Below, piece after piece: positions 46,129-58,104 of a DNA stretch of 64,000 bases. The notes under the pieces are model-generated. The model saw only the letters and a list, made by a program, of their open reading frames with translations, did not search any database and had not been told where the DNA came from. A program made the position numbers and the translations under genes. Position 1 is the stretch's first letter. Every line of letters begins with the position of its first letter. This stretch comes from Glandiceps talaboti (taxonomy: Eukaryota > Hemichordata > Enteropneusta > Spengelidae): assembly GCF_964340395.1 (NCBI RefSeq), contig NC_135562.1, positions 24,257,360 to 24,321,359 on the forward strand, read 5' to 3'.

Positions 46129-47121
46129 TAAACAACTTAAAGTCAAAAACTGCCAGACCGATTGGCTTGATATTTGGTGGGGACATTACTAATGGTGTTC
46201 TAATGAAAAATTGTTTAAATAGAAATGATCGCTTCATAGATGTGCGATTTGGGTTAAAAAAAATATGTGATTTTTTTTCAAAGGACTTAAACTCCAAAAG
46301 GACTGGGCAGATTGGTCTGAAATATGGTGGGAACGTTCTTTAAGGGATGTAAAGTAAGATTTGTTCATGCCATGATAATGCCATAAGAAATATGCAAATT
46401 AGGGCTAAAAATGTGGGTTTTTTAGTCAAAAGTCTATGATTCCAAAAGTACTTTGTTGATTTGGCTGAAATTTCACAGGGATGTTTCTGGTGATGCACGG
46501 ATCAAGTGATATTAATTACATGATGATCCCTTAAGCGAAATATGCAAATTAGGGCTAAAAATGTGTTTTTTAAAATCAAAAGTCTATAATTCCAAAAGTA
46601 CTTTGTTGATTTGGCTGAAATTTCACAGGGATGTTTCTGGTGATGCACAGATCAAGTGATATTAATTACATGATGATCCCTTCAGCAATATGCAAAAAAT
46701 CCCTGTGATTTGTGGTGTGAAACAGGGCTTTGACTCGGCCCACAAATGAAAGGTTCTTTAACTTCTTGTTTATTGATGCAATAAAACCATTCAATTTTTT
46801 ATGGGCTACTTCACATGTCAATGTCAATGGCATAAAGATTACCCTCTGTTTGAGGTTGCTTGGAAACACTGCTTTTACTATTAGCACTGCTTAATTAAAT
46901 TATAGAATAATTACATATATTGCTTATTAATATTCATGTGATGTTTACCAAAACCTTATCAGTACATTCTTGCCATTACCCTATGGAACACGTGTGCCAA
47001 ATTTTGTTTCAATTGAGCCAGCTGTTTTGGAGAAAACGATGAAACAGACACACAGAATTTTCACCCCCTAAAGTATCATTGAGTCCTACAGTTGTGCTAC
47101 AATGCCATTGGCACTATTTTT
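46129..47121 (+). mobile_element. F1 copy with internal duplication and foreign segment
   Basis: It starts AAACAACTTAAAGTCAAAAA right after the microsatellite. A block of about 160 bp (TTCCAAAAGTACTTTGTTGA, TTTGGCTGAAATTTCACAGG) is repeated at 46437 and 46589. 46690-47080 is not F1-like; part of it (GTGCCAAATTTTGTTTCAAT) resembles the F3 box. It ends CAGTTGTGCTACAATGCCAT, TGGCACTATTTTT, abutting the F2 start. Confidence 0.7.
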
Positions 47122-48258
47122 AGTCCCCGCCGGACGAAGTCCGGGACGGAGACTTATGGATTGGGTTCCGTCTGTCCGTGTGTCCGTCCGTCCGTCCGTC
47201 CGTCCGTCCGTCCGTCCGCAGCTGTTTCTTGGAGATGACTGGACCGATTTTTTTCAAACTTGGTACAGGGGCAACATACAATGTCATACATATGCATGTC
47301 TATTTGTTTCATGATACGATCCAATATGGCCGCCTAGCAGCCATTTTGTTTGCAAATCTTCCCTGTCTAAGCCATAACTCAGACATGCTTGAACAGATCT
47401 CATTCAAAGTTGGTATTAGGACAGTGTTCTATGACATACATGTGCATATTCATTGTTGTCATGATACGATCCAATATGGCTGCCTGGCAGCCATTTTGTT
47501 TGCGAATTTTCCATGTCCAAAGCCATAACTCAGACATGCTTGAACAGATCTCATTCAAAGTTAGTATTAGGACAGTGTTCTATGACATACATGTGCATAT
47601 TCATTATTGTTGTGATGCAATCCAATATGGCCACCTGGCAGCCATTTTGTTTGCGATTTTTCTATGTCCAAAGCCATAACTCAGACATACTTGAACAGAT
47701 CTCATTCAAAGTTGGTATTAGGACAGTGTTCTATGACATACATGTGCATATCCATTTGTTGTCATGATACGATCCAAAATGGCCGCCTAGCAGCCATTTT
47801 GTTTGTAAATTTTCCATGTCCAAAGCCATAACTCAGACATGCTTGAACAGATCTCATTCAAAGTTAGTATTAGGACAGTGTTCTAAAACTTCTATGACAA
47901 ACATGTGCATATTCATTGTTGTTGTGATATGATCCGATATGGCCACCTGCCAGCCATTTTGTTTGCGATTTTTCTATGTCCAAAGCCATAACTCAGACAT
48001 GCTTGAACAGATCTCATTCAAAGTTGGTATTAGAACAGCGTTCTGTGACATACATGTGTATATCCATTTTCGTCGTGATACAATCCCCCATACCCGACCA
48101 ATCCTTTATTGTTGTAGGCATGTTCCATGGCCAACAAGCAGACACAACATATCTAAGTCTGTTTGATTTAGGTTCACAAGTGTTGTTGTGTGATCAGAGT
48201 AGTGATAATTCCTTAAAAACCAATCATAGCGGGGACTATGTCATTCTCAATGACTTGT
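47122..48258 (+). mobile_element. F2 element, longest copy
   Basis: 5' hairpin AGTCCCCGCCGGAC and GTCCGGGACGGAGACT, then GTCC repeats at 47176-47218, box GGACCGATTTTTTTCAAACT, about five core repeats of 150 bp (GCCATAACTCAGACATGCTT, AGCAGCCATTTTGTTTG). It ends GCGGGGACTATGTCATTCTC plus AATGACTTGT. It begins immediately at the T run that ends the preceding F1 copy. Confidence 0.9.
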
Positions 48259-48469
48259 AAATCATAAGATCATGCTATCCATAATTTTCGAAAATCATGG
48301 GAATATAAATCCTTTGGAAGAGTAAATTTAAGCAGTGTCCTGGCTGTGAAGAAAAATGATTTACTTCAAGTTGTGAAATTCAAAACTCAAACTTAACTAC
48401 ATCACTACATTATGTTACAGAAACTGTATTTGACTCTTGCACAAAGTCAGCTGTGAACCAAGGCTTGTA
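48259..48469. other. No feature seen
   Basis: Short AT-rich stretch between F2 and the Penelope-like remnant. It could contain decayed Penelope 3' sequence, but I see no GIY-YIG motif. Confidence 0.45.
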
Positions 48470-50690
48470 TATCATCCCACAGCAATGCTCAGGTGTTGTC
48501 TTACCTTGGCTGCGACCAAAGTGCATCATAGAGTGGTATGTGGTTTGAATGTCATTGAGATGTTGTGGTTCCAAAAGATCCGACAGAGTTTCTCAGAGAT
48601 GCATATTTTTGGGTCATCAGTCGCTGATTAGTTAAATCACTTGCCTCTTACCACCGCGGTAGGGGTTTGAACCCATTCTAGGTTTGATTAAATTTACAAC
48701 CCTGTAAGTGTAATTACAAAGAGTGTCATTCAGATTGACTACCAACAATGCAGGTTTTTCCCAGGTAGTCCAGTTTCCTCCTACACCAACACTGAACCCA
48801 CCTCCTGTTATCGGGCAATGCCTATTGGATGGCATTTAAAACAAATCAGTATGCAATAGCATGACAATGATTAATCCACTTGTTAAGTGGCCGGTCAGAG
48901 TTATTTCTTGTGTTTGATGATGTATGTTTTTCCTCACAAGGATGCTGTTTTTATGCCCACTTTGGGTAGCCGCATACTGATAATGCTTTGTCAAGTTCCT
49001 GTAGTTCCAGTATCTTGTCCTCTTCCCTTGGAATGATGTTATCACATCTATGCTTAAAGGTTTGCACAACACAACAAGTTGGATGTAGAGGATGGTGTTA
49101 TTTGAAATTCAGATATTGATTGATATGAGTTGGTTTCCTGTAGCCTGTAGACCCTAAAATCTATTGAACCGTCTGGCATTTTTGAGATGGAAGAGTCTAA
49201 GATAAGAAGGCTATGCACTTGTTCTTTTCAGTTTTGCTGGTGAAATTGATACCAGCTATCATCTACTGGTAGGCTGTATATGTGATCCTCTGAAGGGTGT
49301 GATGTCCTCCTGATTGATGGAGAAAGTGTCGTCCACATATTGCTTCCAAACTCTTGGTCCTATAGTGGTGGTGGAAAGAGCATTTTCTTCAAAGTATTCA
49401 AATTTCCATGTAAAGGTTAGCCACGATCTGTGACACCAGACTTCCCATAACAGCGTCATGCTTCTGTTTGTAGAACTGCCATTCGTATATGAAATAGGTT
49501 TTGTTTAACGCAAACTCCAACAGTTCAACATCAATGATATTAAGTTATTCAGGTTCTATCACTCAAGGTGTTATCAACTTCCAGACGGTATTTGATCTCT
49601 TCCATTACTTTATCTAGAGGTACACTCATAAATAAAGCTCTTACATCACACAAGACTAGGATCTCATTATCCTGTAGTTTAATGTGCTTTATTTGGTCAA
49701 TGAAATCCTACAAGTTCTTGACATGATGTGAACTTTTCCCAACAATGAGATTCAAGATATTGGCCAGTAGTTTAGCTGTGGCATATGTGATGGCCCCATG
49801 GCACACTGGATATGATAGGCCTGAGTGGGGTGCTGTCCTTGTGTATCTTTTGGTAGACCATACAGTTTAGGTGGTGTTTCTGCCATACGATAGAGTTAAG
49901 GATATTCTTGTTTGGTGAATTTCCCCTCCTTGTGTGATCACAATAAGATCTTGACTAATTTCCTCTTATAGGTGCGGGATCATGTGGCAACTGGACACAG
50001 GTCCTTTATCACTCAGCAAGGTTTGGATCTTACTTTTATGATTCTGTGTGTTGAGTACTACCAAAGCCCGAACCTTATCAGCTGGTGACATAATTATAGA
50101 ATCGTCTGATTTCAGTTGTTTAAGTGCATCTCTTATGGTGATATTGTCAGCAGGTGCTTTAGATAATTAAGACAGCACCAACTACGTCAGCATGTACATC
50201 AGCTAATTCTGTAGGGTTTTGTTGTTTACAGGCAAGTTTAGTGGCCACATTAATCTTTTATTGTCCATTGGTAATTTTGGGGGGCAACAGCAAAATTCAT
50301 ACCTTTTGTGAGGACACTAAATTCAGCATTACATAAGTCACGGCCCAATTTATTGATAACCCATTTTTGCAACTGTATACAAGATAAGTCTATTTCAGAT
50401 GTTAGTCGGTTATGATTTCTTGTCAATCAGAAGTGACAACTTTCTAAGATGGTGGTCCCTTACAATATGTAAAAGTGTATTTACTTTGATACAATGCATC
50501 AATCTCCACATATTCATTATCTAGCAACAGGTGTTCAAACTGAGACCATGATGACCCCTTCTTTTGTTTCAAAAATACTGAGTATGTTGTTACACACATG
50601 AATTCTTTCACATACCAGTTCTTTCTGAGCCTTTTGAATGATCTTGGTGGCTTTCTGACTTTTGATTGGACATTTCAGGTTGAAACTAAC
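48470..50690 (-). pseudogene. Penelope-like element remnant
   Basis: The minus strand, with frameshifts and stops, shows Penelope-family landmarks in order. N-terminal: LQKWVINKLGRDL and AEFSVLTKGMNFAVAP (near 50290-50380), then MSPADKVRALVVLNTQNHK (near 50080). RT: LYGLPK/IHKDSTPLRPIISS split by a frameshift (near 49830), EILVLCDVRALFMSVPLDKV (near 49650), YEWQFYKQKHDAVMGSLV and the catalytic KQYVDDTFSI (49259-49459). Thumb: FKHRCDNIIPREEDKILELQ, then LSVCGYPKWA. After a SINE insertion, SEKLCRIFWNHNISMTFKPH and TTL (near 48560-48600). The order and YVDD context are diagnostic of Penelope-type RT. No GIY-YIG endonuclease is visible. The copy is inactive. Confidence 0.85.
48618..48838 (+). mobile_element. 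tRNA-derived SINE inserted in the Penelope remnant
   Basis: Homologous to the SINE at 40856-41122 but in plus orientation: TTAGTTAAATCACTTGCCTC, GGTTTGAACCCATTCTAGGT (B box with one change), AGAGTGTCATTCAGATTGAC, CCAGTTTCCTCCTACACCAA. The A box is degraded. The 3' tail differs (CTCCTGTTATCGGGCAATGC), so the two copies belong to subfamilies with different tails. Confidence 0.78.
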
Positions 50691-51023
50691 ACTGAGGTGT
50701 TATATCTTCATCACGGCAACATAATGCGAACTTCAAATGGTTTGCTATCCAAGATTGTCACATAAATGGCCAAAAATGTTTGTCAACTTGGTAGATTTAA
50801 TGATTTACAAAGGTTATAACACACAAGCATTTCAAAGTGTTAGCATTAAGGTTTTTTATATGTCTTGGTCAGTGATCCTATTCAGAATGACAAATTCCAT
50901 AGTTACAACTGGCCACTAGGTGGCAGTATGATCAGCCTGTTGTAGATGTTAGATCGTTTGATGCCCCCAACATCTTTTATCTAGTCATTTCTCCTCTAGA
51001 GCTAAAATATCCCATGTCACTAC

Positions 51024-51028
<5 letters not shown>
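50691..51028. other. Unique intron DNA with a CTCF-like site
   Basis: No exon recognised. It contains the motif at 50912-50927. Confidence 0.5.
50912..50927 (+). promoter_or_regulatory. CTCF-like motif
   Basis: GCCACTAGGTGGCAGT contains CCACTAGGTGGCAG, an exact fit to the CTCF core CCASYAGRKGGCRS. It lies in unique DNA, which makes a functional site more plausible than one inside a repeat. Binding is not shown. Confidence 0.5.

Positions 51029-51089
<61 letters not shown>
51029..51089. repeat. (GT)n microsatellite
   Basis: About 30 uninterrupted GT units at the F1 5' microsatellite position. Confidence 0.98.
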
Positions 51090-51090
<1 letters not shown>

Positions 51091-51849
51091 CTTAAACTCA
51101 AAAACAGATACATTGCCTTGGTATTTAATTTTAATGGGGACATTAGTTTTGGTGTCTAGTTGGGAAATTGTTCAAAGCAAAACATCACATCACAGGTTTG
51201 CCATGTGGGTCTAAAAATGTGTATTTTTGGTTAAAAGTCTATAATTCCACAAGTACTGGATAGATTGGTCAGAGATTTGGTGGGAATGTTCTAAGGGATG
51301 TGTATATTAAGATTTGTACATGACATGATGATTCCATCAGTAATATGCAAATTAGAGCTAAAAATGTTTTTTTTTGGTCAAAAATCTTCATTTCCAAAAC
51401 TAAGGAGTAGATTGGGCTGAAATGTAATGCTTCTGGGGATGTATAGATGAAGAAATATTAAGCAAGCATATAGTGATATCATCAGTGATATGCAAATTAG
51501 GTATAAAGATGTGAATTTGGTCAAAAACTTATATCTCAACAAGTACCTGGTCAATGAGACTGAAATATATCTAGAAGTGTTCTGCAGATTTTGTTCAAAA
51601 CATTTTAACACAATTCACCCTAGCAACCATGACCACACCTTTAACTACAACCAAATGCCAGCATATTTTGCTAAAATAACATCATCAGGTAGGCAAGTGG
51701 GAAAACATTTTAAAAAATGTATAAAACTATCCGTAGCAACATGACCACACCCATAGCAACAGTCAAATGGTGGTGTATTTGCAAAGATAACTACAGGGAT
51801 TTTTAGACAAGTTCACAAACATTAAAAAGGTGTATGCAAATATGCCTAC
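51090..51849 (+). mobile_element. F1 copy without ends
   Basis: ACTTAAACTCAAAAACAGAT box, single-copy region with TATGCAAATTAG twice, and two core repeats ending TGTATGCAAATATGCCTACA, where the 37-bp array begins. The 5' hairpin and 3' end are absent. Confidence 0.8.
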
Positions 51850-54800
51850 AGCTTTGTACATATCTCATAGTGTAGTAATACTTGCAATAATTGAACATAT
51901 CTCATAGTATAGTATTATATACAGTAATTGTACATATCTCATAGTGTAGTATTATATACAGTAATTGTACACATCTCATAGTATAGTATTATATACAGTA
52001 ATTGTACACATCTCATAGTGTAGTATTATATACAGTAATTGTACATATCTCATAGTATAGTATTGTGTACAGTAATTGTACATATCTCATAGTGTAGTAT
52101 TATATACAGTAATTGTACATATCTCATAGTATAGTATTATATACAGTAATTGTACACATCTCATAGTATAGTATTATATACATAATACAGTAATTGTACA
52201 TATCTCATAGTGTAGTATTATATACAGTAATTGTACACATCTCATAGTATAGTATTATATACAGTAATTGTACACATCTCATAGTGTAGTATTATATACA
52301 GTAATTGTACATATCTCATAGTATAGTATTATATACAGTAATTGTACATATCTCATAGTATAGTATTATATACAGTAATTGTACACATCTCATAGTGTAG
52401 TATTATATACAGTAATTGTACATATCTCATAGTATAGTATTGTGTACAGTAATTGTACATATCTCATAGTGTAGTATTATATACAGTAATTGTACATATC
52501 TCATAGTATAGTATTATATACAGTAATTGTACACATCTCATAGTATAGTATTATATACATAATACAGTAATTGTACATATCTCATAGTATAGTATTATAT
52601 ACAGTAATTGTACACATCTCATAGTGTAGTATTATATACAGTAATTGTACACATCTCATAGTGTAGTATTATATACAGTAATTGTACACATCTCATAGTA
52701 TAGTATTATATACAGTAATTGTACACATCTCATAGTGTAGTATTATATACAGTAATTGTACATATCTCATAGTATAGTATTATATACAGTAATTGTACAT
52801 ATCTCATAGTATAGTATTATATACAGTAATTGTACACATCTCATAGTGTAGTATTATATACAGTAATTGTACATATCTCATAGTGTAGTATTATATACAG
52901 TAATTGTACACATCTCATAGTATAGTATTATATACAGTAATTGTACACATCTCATAGTATAGTATTATATACAGTAATTGTACACATCTCATAGTATAGT
53001 ATTATATACAGTAATTGTACACATCTCATAGTATAGTATTATATACAGTAATTGTACACATCTCATAGTATAGTATTATATACAGTAATTGTACACATCT
53101 CATAGTATAGTATTATATACAGTAATTGTACACATCTCATAGTATTGTATTATATACAGTAATTGTACACATCTCATAGTATAGTATTATATACAGTAAT
53201 TGTACATATCTCATAGTGTAGTATTGTGTACAGTAATTGTACATATCTCATAGTATAGTATTGTGTACAGTAATTGTACATATCTCATAGTATAGTATTA
53301 TATACAGTAATTGTACATATCTCATAGTATAGTATTATATACAGTAATTGTACACATCTCATAGTGTAGTATTATATACAGTAATTGTACATATCTCATA
53401 GTATAGTAATATGTACAGTAATTGTACATATCTCAGTGTAGTATTGTGTACAGTAATTGTACATATCTCATAGTGTAGTATTGTGTACAGTAATTGTACA
53501 TATCTCATAGTGTAGTATTATATACAATAATTGCACATATCTCATAGTATAGTATTATATACAGTAATTGTACATATCTCATAGTGTAGTATTGTGTACA
53601 GTAATTGTACACATCTCATAGTATTGTATTATATACAGTAATTGTACATATCTCATAGTGTAGTATTATATACAGTAATTGTACACATCTCATAGTATTG
53701 TATTATATACAGTAATTGTACATATCTCATAGTGTAGTATTATATACAATAATTGCACATATCTCATAGTATAGTATTGTGTACAGTAATTGTACATATC
53801 TCATAGTATAGTATTGTGTACAGTAATTGTACATATCTCAGTGTAGTATTGTGTACAGTAATTGTACATATCTCATAGTATAGTATTATATACAGTAATT
53901 GTACATATCTCAGTGTAGTATTGTGTACAGTAATTGTACATATCTCAGTGTAGTATTGTGTATAGTAATTGTACATATCTCAGTGTAGTATTGTGTATAG
54001 TAATTGTACACATCTCACAGTGTAGTATTGTGTATAGTAATTGTACATATCTCATAGTGTAGTATTGTGTATACAGTAATTGTACATATCTCATAGTGTA
54101 GTATTATATACAGTAATTGTACACATCTCACAGTGTAGTATTGTGTACAGTAATTGTACATATCTCATAGTGTAGTATTGTGTATAGTAATTGTACACAT
54201 CTCACAGTGTAGTATTGTGTATAGTAATTGTACATATCTCATAGTGTAGTATTGTGTACAGTAATTGTACATATCTCATAGTATAGTATTATATACAGTA
54301 ATTGTACATATCTCATAGTGTAGTATTATATACAATAATTGCACATATCTCATAGTATAGTATTATATACAGTAATTGTACATATCTCATAGTGTAGTAT
54401 TGTGTACAGTAATTGTACACATCTCATAGTATTGTATTATATACAGTAATTGTACATATCTCATAGTGTAGTATTATATACAGTAATTGTACACATCTCA
54501 TAGTATTGTATTATATACAGTAATTGTACATATCTCATAGTGTAGTATTATATACAATAATTGCACATATCTCATAGTATAGTATTGTGTACAGTAATTG
54601 TACATATCTCATAGTATAGTATTGTGTACAGTAATTGTACATATCTCAGTGTAGTATTGTGTACAGTAATTGTACATATCTCATAGTATAGTATTATATA
54701 CAGTAATTGTACATATCTCAGTGTAGTATTGTGTACAGTAATTGTACATATCTCAGTGTAGTATTGTGTATAGTAATTGTACATATCTCAGTGTAGTATT

Positions 54801-55568
54801 GTGTATAGTAATTGTACACATCTCACAGTGTAGTATTGTGTATAGTAATTGTACATATCTCATAGTGTAGTATTGTGTATACAGTAATTGTACATATCTC
54901 ATAGTGTAGTATTATATACAGTAATTGTACACATCTCACAGTGTAGTATTGTGTACAGTAATTGTACATATCTCATAGTGTAGTATTGTGTATAGTAATT
55001 GTACACATCTCACAGTGTAGTATTGTGTATAGTAATTGTACATATCTCATAGTGTAGTATTGTGTACAGTAATTGTACATATCTCATAGTATAGTATTAT
55101 ATACAGTAATTGTACACATCTCATAGTATAGTATTATATACAGTAATTGTACATATCTCATAGTGTAGTATTGTGTACAGTAATTGTACATATCTCATAG
55201 TGTAGAATTATATACAATAATTGCACATATCTCATAGTATAGTATTGTGTACAGTAATTGTACATATCTCATAGTATAGTATTGTGTACAGTAATTGTAC
55301 ATATCTCAGTGTAGTATTGTGTACAGTAATTGTACATATCTCATAGTATAGTAATATGTACAGTAATTGTACACATCTCATAGTGTAGTATTATATACAG
55401 TAATTGTACATATCTCATAGTGTAGTATTATATACAGTAATTGTACATATCTCAGTGTAGTATTGTGTACAGTAATTGTACATATCTCATAGTATAGTAA
55501 TATGTACAGTAATTGTACATATCTCATAGTATAGTATTGTGTACAGTAATTGTACATATCTCATACTG
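51850..55568. repeat. 37-bp minisatellite array, about 100 units
   Basis: Units of 37 bp: ATTGTACATATCTCATAGTG, TAGTATTATATACAGTA. Variants include CATATC/CACATC, ATAGTGTAG/ATAGTATAG, TATTATATAC/TATTGTGTAC and shortened CTCAGTGTAG. It contains an 808-bp tandem duplication at 53500-55115. Small open frames here (53764-53976 and its copy 54572-54784) are repeat artefacts. Confidence 0.97.
53500..55115. repeat. 808-bp higher-order tandem duplication
   Basis: The variant order of 53500-54307 recurs at 54308-55115 with a constant 808-bp offset; for example the rare TATACAATAATTGCACATAT is at 53521 and 54329. The copies diverge near 55109. 808 bp is about 22 monomers. Confidence 0.88.
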
Positions 55569-55914
55569 TAATACTATCGTGATATTATCTTTTCCTGGGT
55601 ATTGTACATATATCATGTCTATCTAGAATGTTCATTCAAATAATCCAGATTCAAGGCCCCTGATTGGTTAGGATGTAAGTGCATTTATTGGTCAATTCTG
55701 AATAAATTACATCACCTGAATGACATTCCAAGAATGAGAAATATGAGGAAGTAATTTCCAAGGAAATTTAGTAAATTTTATGACTTTTTGACAGTATTTG
55801 GAACTAGTTCTATAATAATAGGTATTTGTACAAGTTCTAGAAGTTCCAGAATATCAAGAATGTGTTTCAAAATATTGGTAAGAAAATAAATTGTTATGGG
55901 TTTTTTTTTTGTAG
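55569..55914 (+). other. Intron end with acceptor tract
   Basis: Unique sequence ending in a ten-T polypyrimidine run and GTAG, the acceptor for the exon at 55915. Confidence 0.6.
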
Positions 55915-56024
55915 GTCTATGGAAATTCAGTCACCACGTAGTCAAGGTGCAAGTGGCAATAACAATTCCCCACAAACAGAAAACACAGACAGTACCTCAT
56001 GTATAACAGCCAATGGAACAGACG
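55915..56024 (+). CDS. Internal coding exon, unidentified host gene (exon B)
   Basis: A 110-bp exon with acceptor (T)10GTAG and donor GACG/GTAAGG. With the AG carried over from exon A it reads R, then SMEIQSPRSQGASGNNNSPQ, then TENTDSTSCITANGTD, then one base (G) carried to the next exon. It is rich in Ser, Asn, Thr and Gln with no folded-domain motif, which suggests a disordered linker. SPRS and NNNSPQ contain SP sites typical of proline-directed phosphorylation, but this is only suggestive. The frame is open only in the phase demanded by exon A, which supports both exons. Confidence 0.7.
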
Positions 56025-56647
56025 GTAAGGACAGTCAATAATTGATGTCAGATTTTACCTATGAAATGCATCCTAATAGTTAATCTGGATAAAATACTTC
56101 CATATATAGAATATTAAACATAATCTGATTTTGATAACTGATCCTTTAACATCTTGGTTAACAATTTGACAAGCTAAGTCAGGATCATACAATATCATGT
56201 CATATCTGTTTCTTTTAACCTAAAGTTGACATCATCACTGCTTGACATCAATCAGATGATATTTTGTCAAATATTTTAATTGAAAATTTTGTTTGTTATC
56301 ATCACTTTTTAATGAAAGTTTGATAAACATTCCTTTTCTTAGATTATTGTTGTTATTCTATGATTATATAAAAAGTGACAACTTAAAGAATTGTAAATTT
56401 AGAATGGTTTGTTCTAATGAGTTAGCATCAATGATATCGTTGCTTGTACTGTTCACACTGCATAAAAGCTGTCCTAAATAATGCTACATGTACACTTCAT
56501 TTCTCAGATATGCAATATCCAATTTCTTTCATACGTGGCACAAAGTTGACAGGATAGACAACATATGCACATCACTTTGTTTCATGACATGCAAATTTGA
56601 TGAATGGCGGCATATTTGCACTTACAAATCTATACATACTGCATAAA

Positions 56648-56690
56648 TAAAAAATAGTGCCAATGGCATTATAGCACAACTGTATTTAGC
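56648..56690 (-). mobile_element. F1 3'-end fragment, reversed
   Basis: AATAGTGCCAATGGCATTAT, AGCACAACTGTA is the reversed F1 3' end. It joins directly to a 5'-like GGGCATGGTGTCTGTC segment and a GTCT microsatellite. Confidence 0.65.
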
Positions 56691-56786
56691 TGTTGCAATG
56701 GGCATGGTGTCTGTCATATGTCCGTCTGTGTGTGTCTGTCTGTCTGTCCGTCCTTCTGTCTCTCTCTCTGTCTGTGTCATCATTTT

Positions 56787-57692
56787 TTCCTTCCATAAGG
56801 AAGGAGATATAAGAGGGCTTGAAAAGTCTGTGGTTTGTTTGTGTGTGTGTTTGTTTGTGTGTGTGTGTGTGTGTGTATGTGTGTCTGTATCACCATTTTC
56901 TATAAAACGGCTGGCTCAAATCAAACGAAATTCCGTAATTGTGTTCCGTAGGGTAATGGCAAGAACTGATTAGGTTTTGGTAAAAATCCCATGAATATTA
57001 ATGACCAATTTGAGTAATTAATCGATCGATTGTCTGGTTACACATACACTTCGTGTCAAAAGTGCTCCACCAATCTCGATGTAAAGTAAACCAGGAAGCT
57101 ACGGTAATCTGTTCTACACTGAGAAAGACAAGTGTTTGTATTGAAATTTTCGTTGAATCTGAAGAATATTACATCAAAGCAAGGAGGTGAGCACTGAAAA
57201 TACACATCATCTGTAAGCTTTATTGCAAAAATATATAGTCACAATCGTCTGCTCACTTCACACCTTTCACGCATGTATACAATTTGGATGGTGCGTCTGT
57301 TAATCTCGATCGAAACAAGAATGTATACACTTTACCCATGGATGAAGTAGGGCAACAATACTGTATCACTTCACTGTATTAAAGTTGTTCAACTGTTAGG
57401 ATGCGTACCGTGAAGTATGTAAACTTTCTGATGCGTAATAGCAATGTTATGCGGATTTCAATTTCATTTATTATTTACCGTGGAAACAGGTGTACATATC
57501 CTGGGTATGTAGCAGGGGGTCACAAAAACCGAGTGCAGTCGAGGATGGCAAGCTTTCCTGGCATTTCAACAACGTTTTTGACGACTCAGTTTCACTAGGA
57601 CTAGAAAAAATTACAGATGTAGAGCTAAATGTCTTGCATAAATCATGGAATTGCAAGACTATCCTTATGGAAGGCATTCAGTTTAAATCTGG
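56787..57692 (+). mobile_element. F3 element, both ends present
   Basis: 5' hairpin CCTTCCATAAGGAAGG at 56789 in a T run, then GAAAAGTCTGTG and GT-rich repeats (56831-56890), box AAAACGGCTGGCTCAAATC, and a block containing TATCACTTCACTGTATTAAA shared with 11165-11602. It ends CCTTATGGAAGG (57663-57674) plus CATTCAGTTTAAATCTGG. The 3' CCTTATGGAAGG is the inverted copy of the 5' CCTTCCATAAGG. No gene is encoded. Confidence 0.82.
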
Positions 57693-58104
57693 TCTAAAGA
57701 ACAGCTGGTTGAATTATAATGAAATTTAGTACATATAATGTTTGGGGTAATGGCTAGACCTGATTAGTTTTTGAGCGAGATCTGCTCATGGTAATTAGGG
57801 AAATTTGTATATCAATGAAATCAACTAATTAAGCAATATCTTAAGACTGCATTATTCAATTTCAATATAATTCAGTATATTCGTTAAACATAACAACATA
57901 CATTAGTCCTATAAAATTTGTTGATGTACCTTACAGTGTTAATGAATAATTTGCATAATTAATTATTTTTGGTAATTAGGCTATATCTTAAGAATGCATT
58001 CTTGAATTTCAATGTAATTTAGTACATACATTAACCATAACAAATTGTGTATGTCCTATAAAGTTAGTTGATGTACCTTACAATGTTAATGAATAATTTG
58101 CATA

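Larger units (their letters stand above)
16416..55914 (+). other. Large intron (about 39.5 kb) of the unidentified gene
   Basis: Inferred from the matching splice sites and phase of the exons at 16357-16415 and 55915-56024. It is filled with the transposable elements and satellites listed here. Undetected small exons inside it are possible. Confidence 0.55.

Noticed and set aside
46010-46343. Cys-Val and Thr-His runs followed by a [16 protein letters not shown]-like peptide
   Set aside because: Microsatellite plus the conserved F1 box read as protein. The same peptide-like string appears at many F1 copies in both open and closed frames, so it reflects the repeat and not a gene.
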